DNA from: Candidatus Sordicultor fermentans
GTDB taxonomy: Bacteria > Atribacterota > Atribacteria > Atribacterales > Caldatribacteriaceae
Reading direction: 5' to 3'
Assembly: GCA_002385475.1 (NCBI GenBank)
Contig: DGDO01000092.1
Span: 1 to 35,573, forward strand
DNA: 35,573 nt
Both the position numbers and the translations under genes were made by a program. The notes under the pieces are model-generated. The model saw only the letters and a program-made list of their open reading frames with translations, did no database searches and was not told the DNA's origin. Numbering within the stretch: position 1 is the first letter of the stretch; each line of letters starts with the position of its first letter. Positions 1 to 8,683 of the stretch are shown here, one piece after another.

Positions 1-10
1 CCCACGCCAT

Positions 11-157
11 CCGTCATTCCCGAAATTTAGCCGGGAATCCAAATGCTTGTAATACTGTAGACCCCTCGCAGAACCATTCAGGGGTGACGAACAAGGGGGT
101 GATAAAGGCATTCAGGAATAGAGACAAGGGGATGATAGAACCATTCAGGGGTGACGA
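11..157. repeat. Cluster of dispersed palindromic repeats
   Basis: An ATTCCCG/CGGGAAT stem pairs 16-22 with 32-38. The 20-mer GAACCATTCAGGGGTGACGA occurs directly repeated at 71-90 and 138-157. Positions 123-149 recur in inverted orientation at 10519-10545 (27 matching positions). The units look like members of a short interspersed palindromic family with ATTCCYGA-type arms. No convincing gene lies in 1-391; the short minus-strand reading frame here is repeat sequence. Confidence 0.7.
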
Positions 158-283
158 CAAAGAGGGGGTAATAGGAAGTTTTCTCCTTATAGTTTGGATC
201 ATTAAGGAGTTTTAAGGAATGGTTCAAGATCTGTAAAGGTAGATATACATCTTGAGTATGAGGAATTATACTTTGTAAAAGGT

Positions 284-300
284 GGTTGTTTTAAACAACC
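284..300. promoter_or_regulatory. Perfect palindrome upstream of yicC promoter
   Basis: GGTTGTTTTAAACAACC is an 8-bp inverted repeat around a single T, ending 10 bases before the TTGACA box of the yicC operon. A near-copy lies just upstream of the ffh promoter at about 32068-32086. It could be an operator, an UP-like element or an upstream terminator remnant; nothing visible decides between these. Confidence 0.35.
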
Positions 301-310
301 TCGGTAATGA

Positions 311-339
311 TTGACAGGGTTAAACTTATTAAATAATAT
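311..339 (+). promoter_or_regulatory. Sigma-70-type promoter of the yicC operon
   Basis: A consensus TTGACA box (311-316) is followed after exactly 17 bases by TAATAT (334-339). It lies about 50 bases upstream of the yicC start and is the only good promoter seen before the run of abutting genes that ends with rpe. Confidence 0.6.
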
Positions 340-391
340 GGTATCATAGTTCAGACTCTACCTACCTGATTTTAGAAGGAGCGTAAATTCG

Positions 392-1264
392 ATGAGAAGT
401 ATGACCGGTTTTGGATACGTAGAAGGAGCAGGAGAATTAGGTTTTTATAAAATTCGTCTGAAAACTTTAAACCACCGTTTTCTGGAACTTAGTTGCCGTA
501 TTCCCCGGGAGATGGGCATGTGGGAAGATAAAATAACAAGTCTGGTAAAGGAGCGTATTTCCCGGGGGAAAGTGGAAGTAAGAGTGGAGTTTGAGCCCCG
601 GGAAGGAGCTTTTTCGGTAGAGGCTAATGTGGTTTTAGCTCGTTCCTACTGGAAAGCTCTCCAGAAGATTGTGCAAGAGTTAAGTTTGCTTCAGCAACCA
701 GACCTTTCTATGCTTTTGCAGGTAGGGGAAATTGTGCAGATCAAAGAAGAGAGCTCTCTATGGGAAGAAGAATGGGAAAATTTTTACCCCCTTCTTGACC
801 AGGCTATCCAATCTCTTGTTGCTTATCGAGAAGCGGAAGGAAAGCGTCTTCGGGAAGACCTTTTATTCTGGTTAAAGGAGCTGGAAAGATTGACGGAGGA
901 AGTGGAAAAGAGGGCTCCTCTGGTTCAAACTTACTATCGCAACAAATTACTTCAGCGGATAGAAGAGTTTTTACCTCAAGTAAAAGTTGATGAAATGCTT
1001 CTGGCTCAAGAGGTAATTTTTTATGTGGAAAAAAGCGACATTAACGAAGAAATAGTGAGATTGAAAGCTCATATCAATCGCATGAATAAGCTCCTTTCTC
1101 AAAACAAATCAATAGGTAGAGAGTTGGAATTTATTCTTCAGGAAATGAATCGAGAGGTTAATACTATGGGCTCGAAATCCTGTCAGGTAGAGGTTTCGTC
1201 TTTAGTGGTGGAAATGAAGACGACGATAGAGAAAATGTGGGAACAGGTTCGCAATGTGGAGTGA
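392..1264 (+). CDS. yicC: YicC family endoribonuclease
   Basis: A 290-residue protein with the family's N-terminal signature (RSMTGFGYVEG, residues 2-12), the following LNHRFLELSCRIP segment, and the C-terminal block ELEFILQEMNREVNTMGSKS. YicC proteins are hexameric endoribonucleases linked to stationary-phase survival and sRNA turnover. Length fits the family (about 290). The ATG at 392 has AGAAGGA at 374-380, 11 bases upstream. It is the first gene of the operon, and the stop codon abuts the gmk start directly, an order (yicC-gmk-rpoZ) shared with many bacteria. The remA/DUF370 gene often found between yicC and gmk is absent here. Confidence 0.95.
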   Translation: MRSMTGFGYVEGAGELGFYKIRLKTLNHRFLELSCRIPREMGMWEDKITSLVKERISRGKVEVRVEFEPREGAFSVEANVVLARSYWKALQKIVQELSLLQQPDLSMLLQVGEIVQIKEESSLWEEEWENFYPLLDQAIQSLVAYREAEGKRLREDLLFWLKELERLTEEVEKRAPLVQTYYRNKLLQRIEEFLPQVKVDEMLLAQEVIFYVEKSDINEEIVRLKAHINRMNKLLSQNKSIGRELEFILQEMNREVNTMGSKSCQVEVSSLVVEMKTTIEKMWEQVRNVE

Positions 1265-1834
1265 ATGATGAGCGGATTACTCTTTGTCCTCTCTGGACCA
1301 TCGGGGGTGGGTAAAAGCACTCTTCGAAAAGAAGTGATGAAGAGGTGTCCGGCTCTGAAGTATTCTATTTCCTACACTTCCCGTGCCCCTCGCCGGGATG
1401 AAAAAGAAGGAGTGGATTACTATTTTGTAGATATGGAAACTTTTGAGGAAATGAAGGAAAAAGGGGAGTTTATTGAGTGGGCAAAAGTTCACGGTAACTA
1501 CTATGGTACTCCTCGCCGTCAGGTGGAAGAATGGCTAAAGGAAGGATTTGATGTGATTTTAGAAATTGATGTCCAGGGAGCAAAACAGGTAAAGAAGAAT
1601 TGTCCGGACGGGATTTTCATTTTTATTGCTCCTCCTTCTCTTAAAACTTTAGAACAGAGGCTCAGGGAGAGGAATTCTGACCCGGAAGATGAGATTCTAT
1701 TGCGTATGACTAATGCCCATCTTGAGATGCAATCCATCAGGGATTACAATTATTTAGTGGTTAACGATGTTCTGGAAGAAGCAGTGGATAAGCTTCGTTC
1801 CATAATTATTGCTGAGAGATGTAGGATAAGGTGA
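1265..1834 (+). CDS. gmk: Guanylate kinase
   Basis: Phosphorylates GMP to GDP with ATP, in cytoplasmic purine nucleotide synthesis. The P-loop GPSGVGKST is at residues 11-19, followed by the GMP-binding block YSISYTSRAPRRDEKEGVDY and the EWAKVHGNYYGTP segment; ILEIDVQGA is the Walker B region. At 189 residues it is somewhat shorter than the usual 200-210, missing only C-terminal sequence after the IIIAE helix. Two ATG codons in tandem (1265, 1268) make the exact start uncertain by one residue. It follows yicC with no gap, and GGAG at the end of yicC can serve as ribosome-binding site. Confidence 0.96.
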   Translation: MMSGLLFVLSGPSGVGKSTLRKEVMKRCPALKYSISYTSRAPRRDEKEGVDYYFVDMETFEEMKEKGEFIEWAKVHGNYYGTPRRQVEEWLKEGFDVILEIDVQGAKQVKKNCPDGIFIFIAPPSLKTLEQRLRERNSDPEDEILLRMTNAHLEMQSIRDYNYLVVNDVLEEAVDKLRSIIIAERCRIR

Positions 1835-1843
1835 GGTGAGAAA

Positions 1844-2038
1844 ATGCTTTCTATTGATGAACTGGTTCAAAAAGTAGGTAATATATATATTCTTGCTATA
1901 GTGATAGCCAAAAGAGCCAAGCAATTAAACGAAGGTGCTGTACCTCTTGTAGAACTAAAAGAGGCTCATAGTCCTCTATTTGTTGCTCTCGAGGAATTAA
2001 GCGCCGGGAAAATCAGCTTTGAATTTGTAGAAGAATGA
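1844..2038 (+). CDS. rpoZ: RNA polymerase omega subunit
   Basis: A 64-residue omega-type protein. The helix pattern VGNIYILAIVIAKRAKQL (residues 11-28) corresponds to the conserved Nxy-hxxxxAkRArqL core that contacts the beta-prime subunit, and PLVELKEA fits the second conserved block. Omega helps assemble and stabilise RNA polymerase. The gene sits in its standard place between gmk and coaBC. It is on the short side for the family. GGTGAG just upstream serves as ribosome-binding site, and its end overlaps the coaBC start by four bases (ATGA). Confidence 0.9.
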   Translation: MLSIDELVQKVGNIYILAIVIAKRAKQLNEGAVPLVELKEAHSPLFVALEELSAGKISFEFVEE

Positions 2039-3252
2039 TTGTTTATCATCCCACCCAATTCTGGAAAGGGAAAAAGATTGTCCTGGGAGTAACGGGAGGG
2101 ATAGCGGCTTTTAAGGCTATAAGCCTGGCCAGCTATTTCACCAAAGCTGGTGCCCGGGTAAAAACCTGTTTGACTGAAAACGCTCTATCTCTGGTGGGTA
2201 AGAGTTCTTTTGAGGCAGTGACGAGAGAGAGAGCTTATGTTGGTCTCTTTGAAGGGGGAGGGGAAATCCTCCATATTGACCTGGTGAGGGAAAGCGATGC
2301 TGTAATCGTTGTTCCGGCCACTGCCAATATTCTGGGAAAGGCGGCTTCTGGTATTGGCGACGACCTTTTGAGCACCATTCTTTTAGTAGACCCGAGCAAA
2401 GTTATTTTAGCTCCCGCTATGAATGTTACCATGTGGAAAAACCCGGTGGTGCAGGATAACCTGGAAAAAGTTGTGAGCCGGGGGATGAAAGTGATTTATC
2501 CTGCTTCAGGAAGTCTGGCCTGTGGAGAAGAAGGAGAAGGAAGATTGCCGGAGCTCGAGGAATTAGTGGAGGGAATTTTTTATCATCTTTATCCCCGCAC
2601 GGAATTCCAGGGGAAGAAAGTTTTAATCAGTGCTGGAGCCACCCGAGAGTGGTTAGACCCGGCCCGGTTTATTTCTAACCCGGCCAGTGGTTTTATGGGA
2701 GGAGCTCTGGCGTCACTCGCGCGAGCCTGTGGGGGAGAGGTAAAAATGGTGGTGGGTAATGTCTCTTCTCGTCTTCCCTCCGGGGTGGAGATAGAGAGAG
2801 TAGAAACCGCGCAGGAGATGGAAATTGCACTAAAAAGAGAGTGGGGGAATAGTGATATTTTATTTATGAACGCTGCAGTTTCTGACTTTCGCCCTCTTTC
2901 CTTTTCTCCTTCTAAAATTAAGAAAGAGGGGAAAGAAGAGTTAACTCTTACCTTAGTTAAAAACCCTGATATTCTATCTGAGTTAGCTAAAAACAAAGGG
3001 AATAAAATAGTGGTAGGTTTCTGTGCTGAAACAGATAATCCTCAAGAAGAGGCCCGGAAAAAATTGCAAAAGAAGAACGCAGATATAATAGTGGCTAACC
3101 TCATCGCTTGCGGAGAGAGTGGATTTGAGACCTCTACTAATAAAGCCTGGATAGTAGACTGCCAGGGAGGAGAAAAAGAATTACCTCTTTTAGATAAAAG
3201 AGATTTAGCAGAGGAAATAGTTTCCTACCTTTTTGATCACTTCCGGGGATGA
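2035..3252 (+). CDS. coaBC: Bifunctional phosphopantothenoylcysteine decarboxylase / synthetase
   Basis: Catalyses two steps of coenzyme A synthesis: coupling of cysteine to 4'-phosphopantothenate (CTP-dependent) and decarboxylation to 4'-phosphopantetheine. The CoaC flavoprotein half (residues about 12-190) shows GVTGGIAAFK (18-27), the active-site His80 in ILHIDL, PAMN (127-130) and Cys163 in the flap SLACGEEGEGRL. The CoaB half begins near 195 (GKKVLISAGATREWLDPARF) with the SNPASGFMG loop and the KIKK segment that carries the acyl-cytidylate lysine. Full length, 405 residues. Start overlaps rpoZ by ATGA; end overlaps priA by ATGA. CoaD, which acts next, is also in this window. Confidence 0.97.
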   Translation: MIVYHPTQFWKGKKIVLGVTGGIAAFKAISLASYFTKAGARVKTCLTENALSLVGKSSFEAVTRERAYVGLFEGGGEILHIDLVRESDAVIVVPATANILGKAASGIGDDLLSTILLVDPSKVILAPAMNVTMWKNPVVQDNLEKVVSRGMKVIYPASGSLACGEEGEGRLPELEELVEGIFYHLYPRTEFQGKKVLISAGATREWLDPARFISNPASGFMGGALASLARACGGEVKMVVGNVSSRLPSGVEIERVETAQEMEIALKREWGNSDILFMNAAVSDFRPLSFSPSKIKKEGKEELTLTLVKNPDILSELAKNKGNKIVVGFCAETDNPQEEARKKLQKKNADIIVANLIACGESGFETSTNKAWIVDCQGGEKELPLLDKRDLAEEIVSYLFDHFRG

Positions 3253-5267
3253 ATGCACATTTTGCCTTGCTTGCTTTGCCTCTTCCTCTTTTTTCTGAGT
3301 TTTCTTATCTAATTCCTCCTTCTCTCGCAGGGAAAATTCAAGTGGGGAGCCTGGTAGAGGTGGAGTTTAAAAATCGCCGGCTTCTGGGGTGGGTAGTAGC
3401 TTTACAGGAAGAATCTCCTCCGGGGTTAGAGATAAAAGAAATATTGCGATTGGCTCCTGTTGCTCCTTTAAGTGCAGGAGGGTTGCTGTGGACCAAAATT
3501 CTTTCTCAGCTTTATTTAACTCCCTGGGGAATGATGCTTTCTTTTTTTACTCCGGCACTTTTGCCTTCTTTTTGGGATTCGGCTGGTAAGAGAGTTTTTT
3601 CTGGCTCTCACACTGAGGCGTCTGAAGAGAGCTTTAGTATTCCTCCTCAGGGAATGAATTTTTTTGTTTTTCAGGAGAAATTTGGCAGAAAAAAGAAAAA
3701 ATGGGAGAAGTTGATAAAAAATGGGGTTTTGCGCCGGGAGGAAGAAACTCTTGAGGTAGCAGAAACCACTTATCCTCGAAAAGATTCAGGTTGGTGGTCT
3801 ATCGCTACCCGTAAGGAGCGGGAGAGCTTTCTTCTTTCCTTTGTGGAAAAAATGCAAGAAGAGAATCGGAAAGCCCTTCTCGTGTTTCCCGACTTTAGAG
3901 CGCTTGATTATTTCACCTCTTTTGTTGAAAACCAGTTTCCTCAATTGAGAGTGATAAAATACGATAGTCGGCTCGCCTCTCGCCGGAGGTTTCTGGCTTA
4001 TAAACTGGCGGAAGAGGGAGATTTCGATTTAATTCTGGGCACTCGAGGAAGCATATTTTTGCCCGCCCGGGACCTTTATTACCATGTGGTTTTTGATCCA
4101 GAAGATAAAGGACATTATTCCGACCGTCCTCCTTTCCATGACACTTTTCGACTCCTTCATGAAAAAGTTAAGATTAAAGGAGGAAGTTTAGAAGTAGTGG
4201 GCATCACGCCTTCTCTTTCTATGTATCATTTTCTGAGCACTCAAGAGTTCCGAAAGAGAGATTTTCCTGTTCTCTCCCGGGCTTCTGCTCCTCCCGTTAA
4301 TTTAATTTCTTATGAAAAAAAGTGGGGATCTTCTTTAACTTTTTCGGTGCGAAAAGCTATTCTCCAGGTGTTAAATGAAAAAGGCAGAGTTTTAATTTGG
4401 GTACAGAAGAGAGGCTATACCCCGGCTCTGGGCTGTCGAGATTGCGGTTTTTATTATGTTTGCCCTCACTGCGGAGTGGCATTCCGCTATTATAAAGAAA
4501 CCAGATCTTTAATATGTCCTCTGTGTGGTAAAAAAGAAGAAATAGATTTATTCTGCCCTCGATGTGGAGGAGTATGGCTGGAGGGATGGGGAGAGGGAGT
4601 GGAAAAAGTAGGAGAAGAGATGAAGAAAGCCTTTTCTCATCAGCAAGTAGTGGTTATTGATTCAGAAAAAGAAGGAGAAGCGGAAGAACCTCTTTCTTCT
4701 TCCATCCTGGTGGGCACTTCTTTACTTCTACGGGAAGAAATACTGCAGGGGGCATCTCTTTTAGTTATCTGGTCGCTGGAGGACTGGCTGTATCTTCCTG
4801 ATATAAATGCTAAAGAAGAATTTTATTTGAGTCTGCAACGGATACAGGCTCTCTTAGGCCTTGCTTCTCCTGTTCCACCCCGGATTTTTATTCAAGGGAG
4901 AAAAGGGATGGAAAAAGAAATGAGTCAGTTTTTGCAGCCACCTCGTGATTTTTACCCCCCTCTTTTAGAAAAAAGAAAGATTTTAGGCTATCCCCCTTAT
5001 GAGGTACTGGCTCGCGTGGTAAAAAGATATAGGAATAGAGGGAAAGATGAATTGGTTTTAAGAAAGTTAAAGAGCTCTTTAGAAGAGAAGGGTATAGAAG
5101 TAGGTGGTCCTTTTCCGGCTCAGGGGAGAAAGTGGGGAGAAGAAAGCGAGGAGATAACTATACATTATACCCGGGAGAGAGCGGAGGAAGTATTTAATGT
5201 GGTTTCTCAGTTTTTTTCTCGAGAAGGGAAAAGAAAAGGAGAATGGCGGATAGAAGTAGAATTTTGA
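3249..5267 (+). CDS. priA: PriA-like primosomal protein N' lacking helicase motifs
   Basis: A 672-residue PriA homologue. It has the N-terminal DNA-binding fold, the eight-cysteine zinc domain at about 396-445 (CRDCG, CPHC, CPLCG, CPRCG) and the C-terminal domain with ILGYPPYEVLARV. In active PriA the helicase core has a GSGKT P-loop and a DEEH box. Here the aligned positions read WWSIATRKER (about 182-191) and VFDPEDKGHY (about 281-290), so both Walker motifs are gone while the neighbouring LILGTRGSIFLP block remains. Similar ATPase-dead PriA proteins are known in Actinobacteria. I infer a structural role in primosome loading at stalled forks, without unwinding. Overlaps coaBC by four bases; position before def-fmt is standard. 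Confidence 0.9.
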   Translation: MNAHFALLALPLPLFSEFSYLIPPSLAGKIQVGSLVEVEFKNRRLLGWVVALQEESPPGLEIKEILRLAPVAPLSAGGLLWTKILSQLYLTPWGMMLSFFTPALLPSFWDSAGKRVFSGSHTEASEESFSIPPQGMNFFVFQEKFGRKKKKWEKLIKNGVLRREEETLEVAETTYPRKDSGWWSIATRKERESFLLSFVEKMQEENRKALLVFPDFRALDYFTSFVENQFPQLRVIKYDSRLASRRRFLAYKLAEEGDFDLILGTRGSIFLPARDLYYHVVFDPEDKGHYSDRPPFHDTFRLLHEKVKIKGGSLEVVGITPSLSMYHFLSTQEFRKRDFPVLSRASAPPVNLISYEKKWGSSLTFSVRKAILQVLNEKGRVLIWVQKRGYTPALGCRDCGFYYVCPHCGVAFRYYKETRSLICPLCGKKEEIDLFCPRCGGVWLEGWGEGVEKVGEEMKKAFSHQQVVVIDSEKEGEAEEPLSSSILVGTSLLLREEILQGASLLVIWSLEDWLYLPDINAKEEFYLSLQRIQALLGLASPVPPRIFIQGRKGMEKEMSQFLQPPRDFYPPLLEKRKILGYPPYEVLARVVKRYRNRGKDELVLRKLKSSLEEKGIEVGGPFPAQGRKWGEESEEITIHYTRERAEEVFNVVSQFFSREGKRKGEWRIEVEF

Positions 5268-5284
5268 AAAAGGGGTGAAGTTAG

Positions 5285-5788
5285 TTGGCAATCAGGGAAA
5301 TAAAAACTTATGGCAGTCCTGTATTAAGAGCGAAAGCACAACCCATCGAAAATGTAAATCAAGAAGTGTGGAATCTGGCTCAGGATATGAAAGAGACCAT
5401 GCGTCTTGCAAAAGGAGTGGGGTTGGCGGCAAACCAGGTGGGAGTTTTGTGGCGCATTATAACTTTTACCAATCCCGAAGAGCAAAAAGACCAGGTTCTC
5501 ATTAACCCTCAGATAGTACACCTGAGCGAGGAAAGAGAAAAGGATGAGGAAGGGTGTTTGAGCTTTCCCGATATCTATGACCAGGTGGAAAGAGCGAAAA
5601 AAGTAGTGGTAAAAGGCTGGGATTTAGAAGGAAAGGAAATTACCATAGAAGGGGAAGGGCTCTTAGCTCGTATTTTACAGCACGAAATTGACCATCTGGA
5701 TGGAATCTTGTTTGTAGACCGATTGAGCCCTGCTCGGCGTTTGCTCATCCGGAATAAGTTGAAAAGAATTTCTGTAGCGGAGGAATAA
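5285..5788 (+). CDS. def: Peptide deformylase
   Basis: Removes the N-formyl group from nascent proteins. All three motifs are present: GVGLAANQVG (residues 44-53), EGCLSFP with the metal-binding cysteine, and HEIDHLDG with both metal-binding histidines and the catalytic glutamate. Length 167 is normal. The start is TTG at 5285, chosen because AGGGGTG at 5271-5277 sits about 7 bases upstream and because MAIREIKTYG matches the usual family N terminus. It lies 17 bases after priA and immediately before fmt, whose product creates the formyl group this enzyme removes. Confidence 0.97.
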   Translation: MAIREIKTYGSPVLRAKAQPIENVNQEVWNLAQDMKETMRLAKGVGLAANQVGVLWRIITFTNPEEQKDQVLINPQIVHLSEEREKDEEGCLSFPDIYDQVERAKKVVVKGWDLEGKEITIEGEGLLARILQHEIDHLDGILFVDRLSPARRLLIRNKLKRISVAEE

Positions 5789-5791
5789 AAC

Positions 5792-6718
5792 TTGAAGATA
5801 GTTTTTATGGGGACTTCCTCTTTTGCCGTCCTGGTGCTGGAGGAACTTCTAAAGAAAGAAGAGAATAATATACTGGGAGTGGTGACTAAAGTGGATCGCC
5901 CGGCGGGAAGGGGGAGAAAATTACGTCCCTCTCCAGTTAAGAAAAAGGCAGAAGAGGAAGGGCTAACCATCTGGCAACCGGAGCGAGTGAACGCTCCGGA
6001 GTTTTTAGACATTTTGCGCTGTGTTTCTCCAGAAGTTATAATAGTAGCTGCCTATGGGCAGATTTTGCGCCGGGATTTGTTGTCTATTCCTCCCCGGGGG
6101 GCGATAAATGTTCATGCTTCCCTCCTTCCTTCCTTTAGAGGGCCAGACCCCATCCGCTCTGCTCTTCTTCAGGGAGAGAAAGAAACGGGGGTTACCATTA
6201 TGCTCATGGATGAAGGAGTAGATACCGGTCCTATATTGGCTCAGAAGAAAGTGGAAATAGAGAGAGAGGATAACTATCAATCTTTAACTGAGAAGTTGGG
6301 GAAAGAGGGAGGAAAGCTTTTAGTAGAAACCTTACCCCGCTGGGCAAGAGGAGAGATTACCCCTCGTCCTCAAGAGGGAAAAGTTTCTTATGCTCCTATA
6401 TTGAAAAAGGAAAAAGCCAGGATAAACTGGGAAGATAGCGCTGTTAACATAGTGAATCAGGTTCGAGCTTTCTCTCCTTACCCGGGGGCTTATACTTATT
6501 TCCACGATAGGAGAATTAAAATTTTAAAAGCTAATCCAAAAGAGGGAGTTTCTGCTCCTCCGGGAACAGTGGTGGAAATTAATCCTCAGGGATTTGTAGT
6601 GGCTGTGGGAGAGGGAGGAGTGTTAGTTGAGGAAGTGCAACCGGAGAGCCGACAAGTTATGACTTCTCGAGAGTTTTGTTGTGGATACCATTTGAGAGAA
6701 GGAGAACAATTACTGTAG
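5792..6718 (+). CDS. fmt: Methionyl-tRNA formyltransferase
   Basis: Formylates Met-tRNAfMet using 10-formyltetrahydrofolate for translation initiation. The catalytic Asn106, His108 and Asp144 are all in place (INVHASLLPSFRG and DEGVDTGPIL), and the N terminus MKIVFMGTSSFAV is typical. The usual RGAAPI segment reads RGPDPI here. The C-terminal OXDD-like tRNA-binding domain begins near residue 205. Full length at 308. Start is TTG at 5792 with GGAGGA (5779-5784) 7 bases upstream. Three bases separate it from def, and its stop lies within the ribosome-binding site of the next gene. Confidence 0.97.
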   Translation: MKIVFMGTSSFAVLVLEELLKKEENNILGVVTKVDRPAGRGRKLRPSPVKKKAEEEGLTIWQPERVNAPEFLDILRCVSPEVIIVAAYGQILRRDLLSIPPRGAINVHASLLPSFRGPDPIRSALLQGEKETGVTIMLMDEGVDTGPILAQKKVEIEREDNYQSLTEKLGKEGGKLLVETLPRWARGEITPRPQEGKVSYAPILKKEKARINWEDSAVNIVNQVRAFSPYPGAYTYFHDRRIKILKANPKEGVSAPPGTVVEINPQGFVVAVGEGGVLVEEVQPESRQVMTSREFCCGYHLREGEQLL

Positions 6719-6730
6719 GAGGTGAACGAT

Positions 6731-7405
6731 ATGTTCTTTGATTACACGTTTATTCTTTTAATTCCTGCACTCATTCTTGCTTTTTATGCGCAGGCTAAAG
6801 TGAGTAGTGCTTATTCTAAGCTATCTAAAAAGAGAGCCAGTGCAGGATTGACTGGCAGAGAAGTAGCGGAGATGCTGGTGGAGAGTTTAGGATTAAGAGT
6901 TAAAGTGGAGGAAATACCAGGAGCGTTAACTGACCATTATGACCCCACTCGGGAGGTATTGCGTCTCTCACAGGCGGTGGCCAATGGTTCATCTATTGCT
7001 GATTACAGCATTGTAGCTCACGAGGTGGGACATGTTCTGCAAAAGAGGGAACAATATCCCGCTTTTGCTTTCCGCTCTGCACTCGTTCCGGTGGCGAGCT
7101 TTGGTTCACAATTAGCTTTGCCTCTCTTTTTGATTGGTTTGATTTTTTATCTTCCCGCTCTTATGAATATTGGCATTATCTTTTTCAGTCTGGCAGTTCT
7201 TTTTCAGCTGGTAACTTTACCGGTGGAATACAATGCCAGTTCCAGGGCATATCTTGTCTTAGATAAAGCAGGATTGGTAACTGCGGAAGAAAAACCTTAT
7301 ATTAAACAGATGTTGAACGCTGCTGCTCTTACCTATGTGGCTGCTACTGCGATGGCTGCACTGCAACTCTTGCGATTGGTGCTCCTGCGGGGGAGCAGGG
7401 ATTGA
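6731..7405 (+). CDS. YugP-type membrane zinc metallopeptidase (Zn_peptidase_2)
   Basis: A membrane protein of about 224 residues with an N-terminal hydrophobic segment and two or three further membrane helices after the active site. The HEVGH motif (HExxH) follows IADYSIVA, as in the YugP/PF04298 family, and the upstream GALTDHYDPTREVLRLS block is also characteristic. Substrates are not established. The frame is open from a GTG at 6722, but that codon overlaps the perfect ribosome-binding site AGGAGGTG (6717-6724); the ATG at 6731, six bases after it, is the better start. A gene of this family between fmt and rsmB also occurs in Clostridia. Confidence 0.88.
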   Translation: MFFDYTFILLIPALILAFYAQAKVSSAYSKLSKKRASAGLTGREVAEMLVESLGLRVKVEEIPGALTDHYDPTREVLRLSQAVANGSSIADYSIVAHEVGHVLQKREQYPAFAFRSALVPVASFGSQLALPLFLIGLIFYLPALMNIGIIFFSLAVLFQLVTLPVEYNASSRAYLVLDKAGLVTAEEKPYIKQMLNAAALTYVAATAMAALQLLRLVLLRGSRD

Positions 7406-8683
7406 GTGATTGATTACCGAAGAAGAGATGCCCTGCAGATTCTCAACCGTCTTTACACCGGTCGAGTTTCTTTTTTAGATGCCGAATACAGTCGATGGAT
7501 TAAAAAGAGAAATTATACTGAAAAAGACCGGGGCTGGCTGGTTAGTCTATTGCGAAACATAGTAAAGCATCAATCGTTTATAGATGGAGTGCTTAAGGAG
7601 TATTTACCCAGGTGGGGAAAGCTTCCTGTGGCTATTCAAAACCTCTTGCGTATAGGGGTGGCAGAGCTTCTGTTCCATTCTTCTCCCTCTTTTGCTGTAG
7701 TGAACGAAGTGGTGGAAATTACAAAAGACACAGGAGCGGAATTTACTGCCCTGGTTAACGCTGTTCTGCGGAAAATAGCGAGAAAGAGAGACTATTATTC
7801 TGCTATTCTGGAAGAGGAAGGGATGGAGCTCCCTCCTTTTTTAGAAGAAGAGTGGAAAAGCTGGATAGGGGAAGAGGACTTAAAATTGCTAAAAAAATCT
7901 TTATCTCTTCCTCCTCCTCTCTATGTGCGTGTGAATACCTTGAAAATTGGAGAAGATGAGCTGAGGGAAAGATGGAGAGAAAAAGGAATAGAAAGCAGTA
8001 AAACTGTGCTTCCGGGGGCTTTGGAGGTGGATGCTGATTACTCTACTCTTCTGGCCCTTCCTGAGTATCAGGAAGGGCTGTTTTACCCTCAGGATTTGGG
8101 TTCTCAGCTGGTGGTCAAAACCATCAGCCCCTTTATCCGGGGAAAAATAATAGATGTCTGCTGCGGAACAGGGGGAAAGGCTTTAACTATGGCTCAATAC
8201 TTATCCGGGGGAGAGGTTTTTGCCTGGGATAAAAAAGAGGGCAAGGTGAGGACTCTTTCTAAATTTATTTCTCTATTTAATCTTGGTAAAATTAAACCTA
8301 TGGTGGTGGATACTCTTCGCCCTCCCCGGGATTTTTTTTCCACTGCTGATCTGGTGCTGGTGGATGCTCCTTGTTCAGGGTGGGGAACTATCCGTCGAAA
8401 CCCCGAAATATTATTGAAAAACCCGGATTTAGAAGATTTATCTCGTCAGCAATTTTCTCTTCTTCTTTCTGCTTCTTCTTTGGTAAAAAAAGGAGGAGTA
8501 ATGGTATACTGTGTTTGCAGTATTACTAAAAAAGAAACTCAGAAAGTAGTAAAAGAGTGGGAATTAAATGCGGGAAAAGAGTGGGAAAAAGTGGGTTTGG
8601 GAAAAGGAGAAGAGGAAATGATAATCTGGCCTCACCAATTCAATAGTGATGGATTTTTTGTTGCAGCCTGGAGAAAAAAATGA
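7406..8683 (+). CDS. rsmB: 16S rRNA (cytosine-967-C5)-methyltransferase RsmB
   Basis: Methylates C967 of 16S rRNA with S-adenosylmethionine. Residues about 1-135 form the NusB-like RNA-binding domain; the Rossmann methyltransferase domain follows. The SAM-binding motif reads IDVCCGTGGK instead of the more common DxCAAPGGK. Motif IV VDAPCSGWGT and motif VI VYCVCSI supply the two cysteines used by RNA m5C methyltransferases. Length 425 is typical. Start is GTG at 7406, immediately after the TGA of the metallopeptidase gene, with GGGAGCAGG just upstream. The end overlaps the next gene by ATGA. Confidence 0.95.
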   Translation: MIDYRRRDALQILNRLYTGRVSFLDAEYSRWIKKRNYTEKDRGWLVSLLRNIVKHQSFIDGVLKEYLPRWGKLPVAIQNLLRIGVAELLFHSSPSFAVVNEVVEITKDTGAEFTALVNAVLRKIARKRDYYSAILEEEGMELPPFLEEEWKSWIGEEDLKLLKKSLSLPPPLYVRVNTLKIGEDELRERWREKGIESSKTVLPGALEVDADYSTLLALPEYQEGLFYPQDLGSQLVVKTISPFIRGKIIDVCCGTGGKALTMAQYLSGGEVFAWDKKEGKVRTLSKFISLFNLGKIKPMVVDTLRPPRDFFSTADLVLVDAPCSGWGTIRRNPEILLKNPDLEDLSRQQFSLLLSASSLVKKGGVMVYCVCSITKKETQKVVKEWELNAGKEWEKVGLGKGEEEMIIWPHQFNSDGFFVAAWRKK

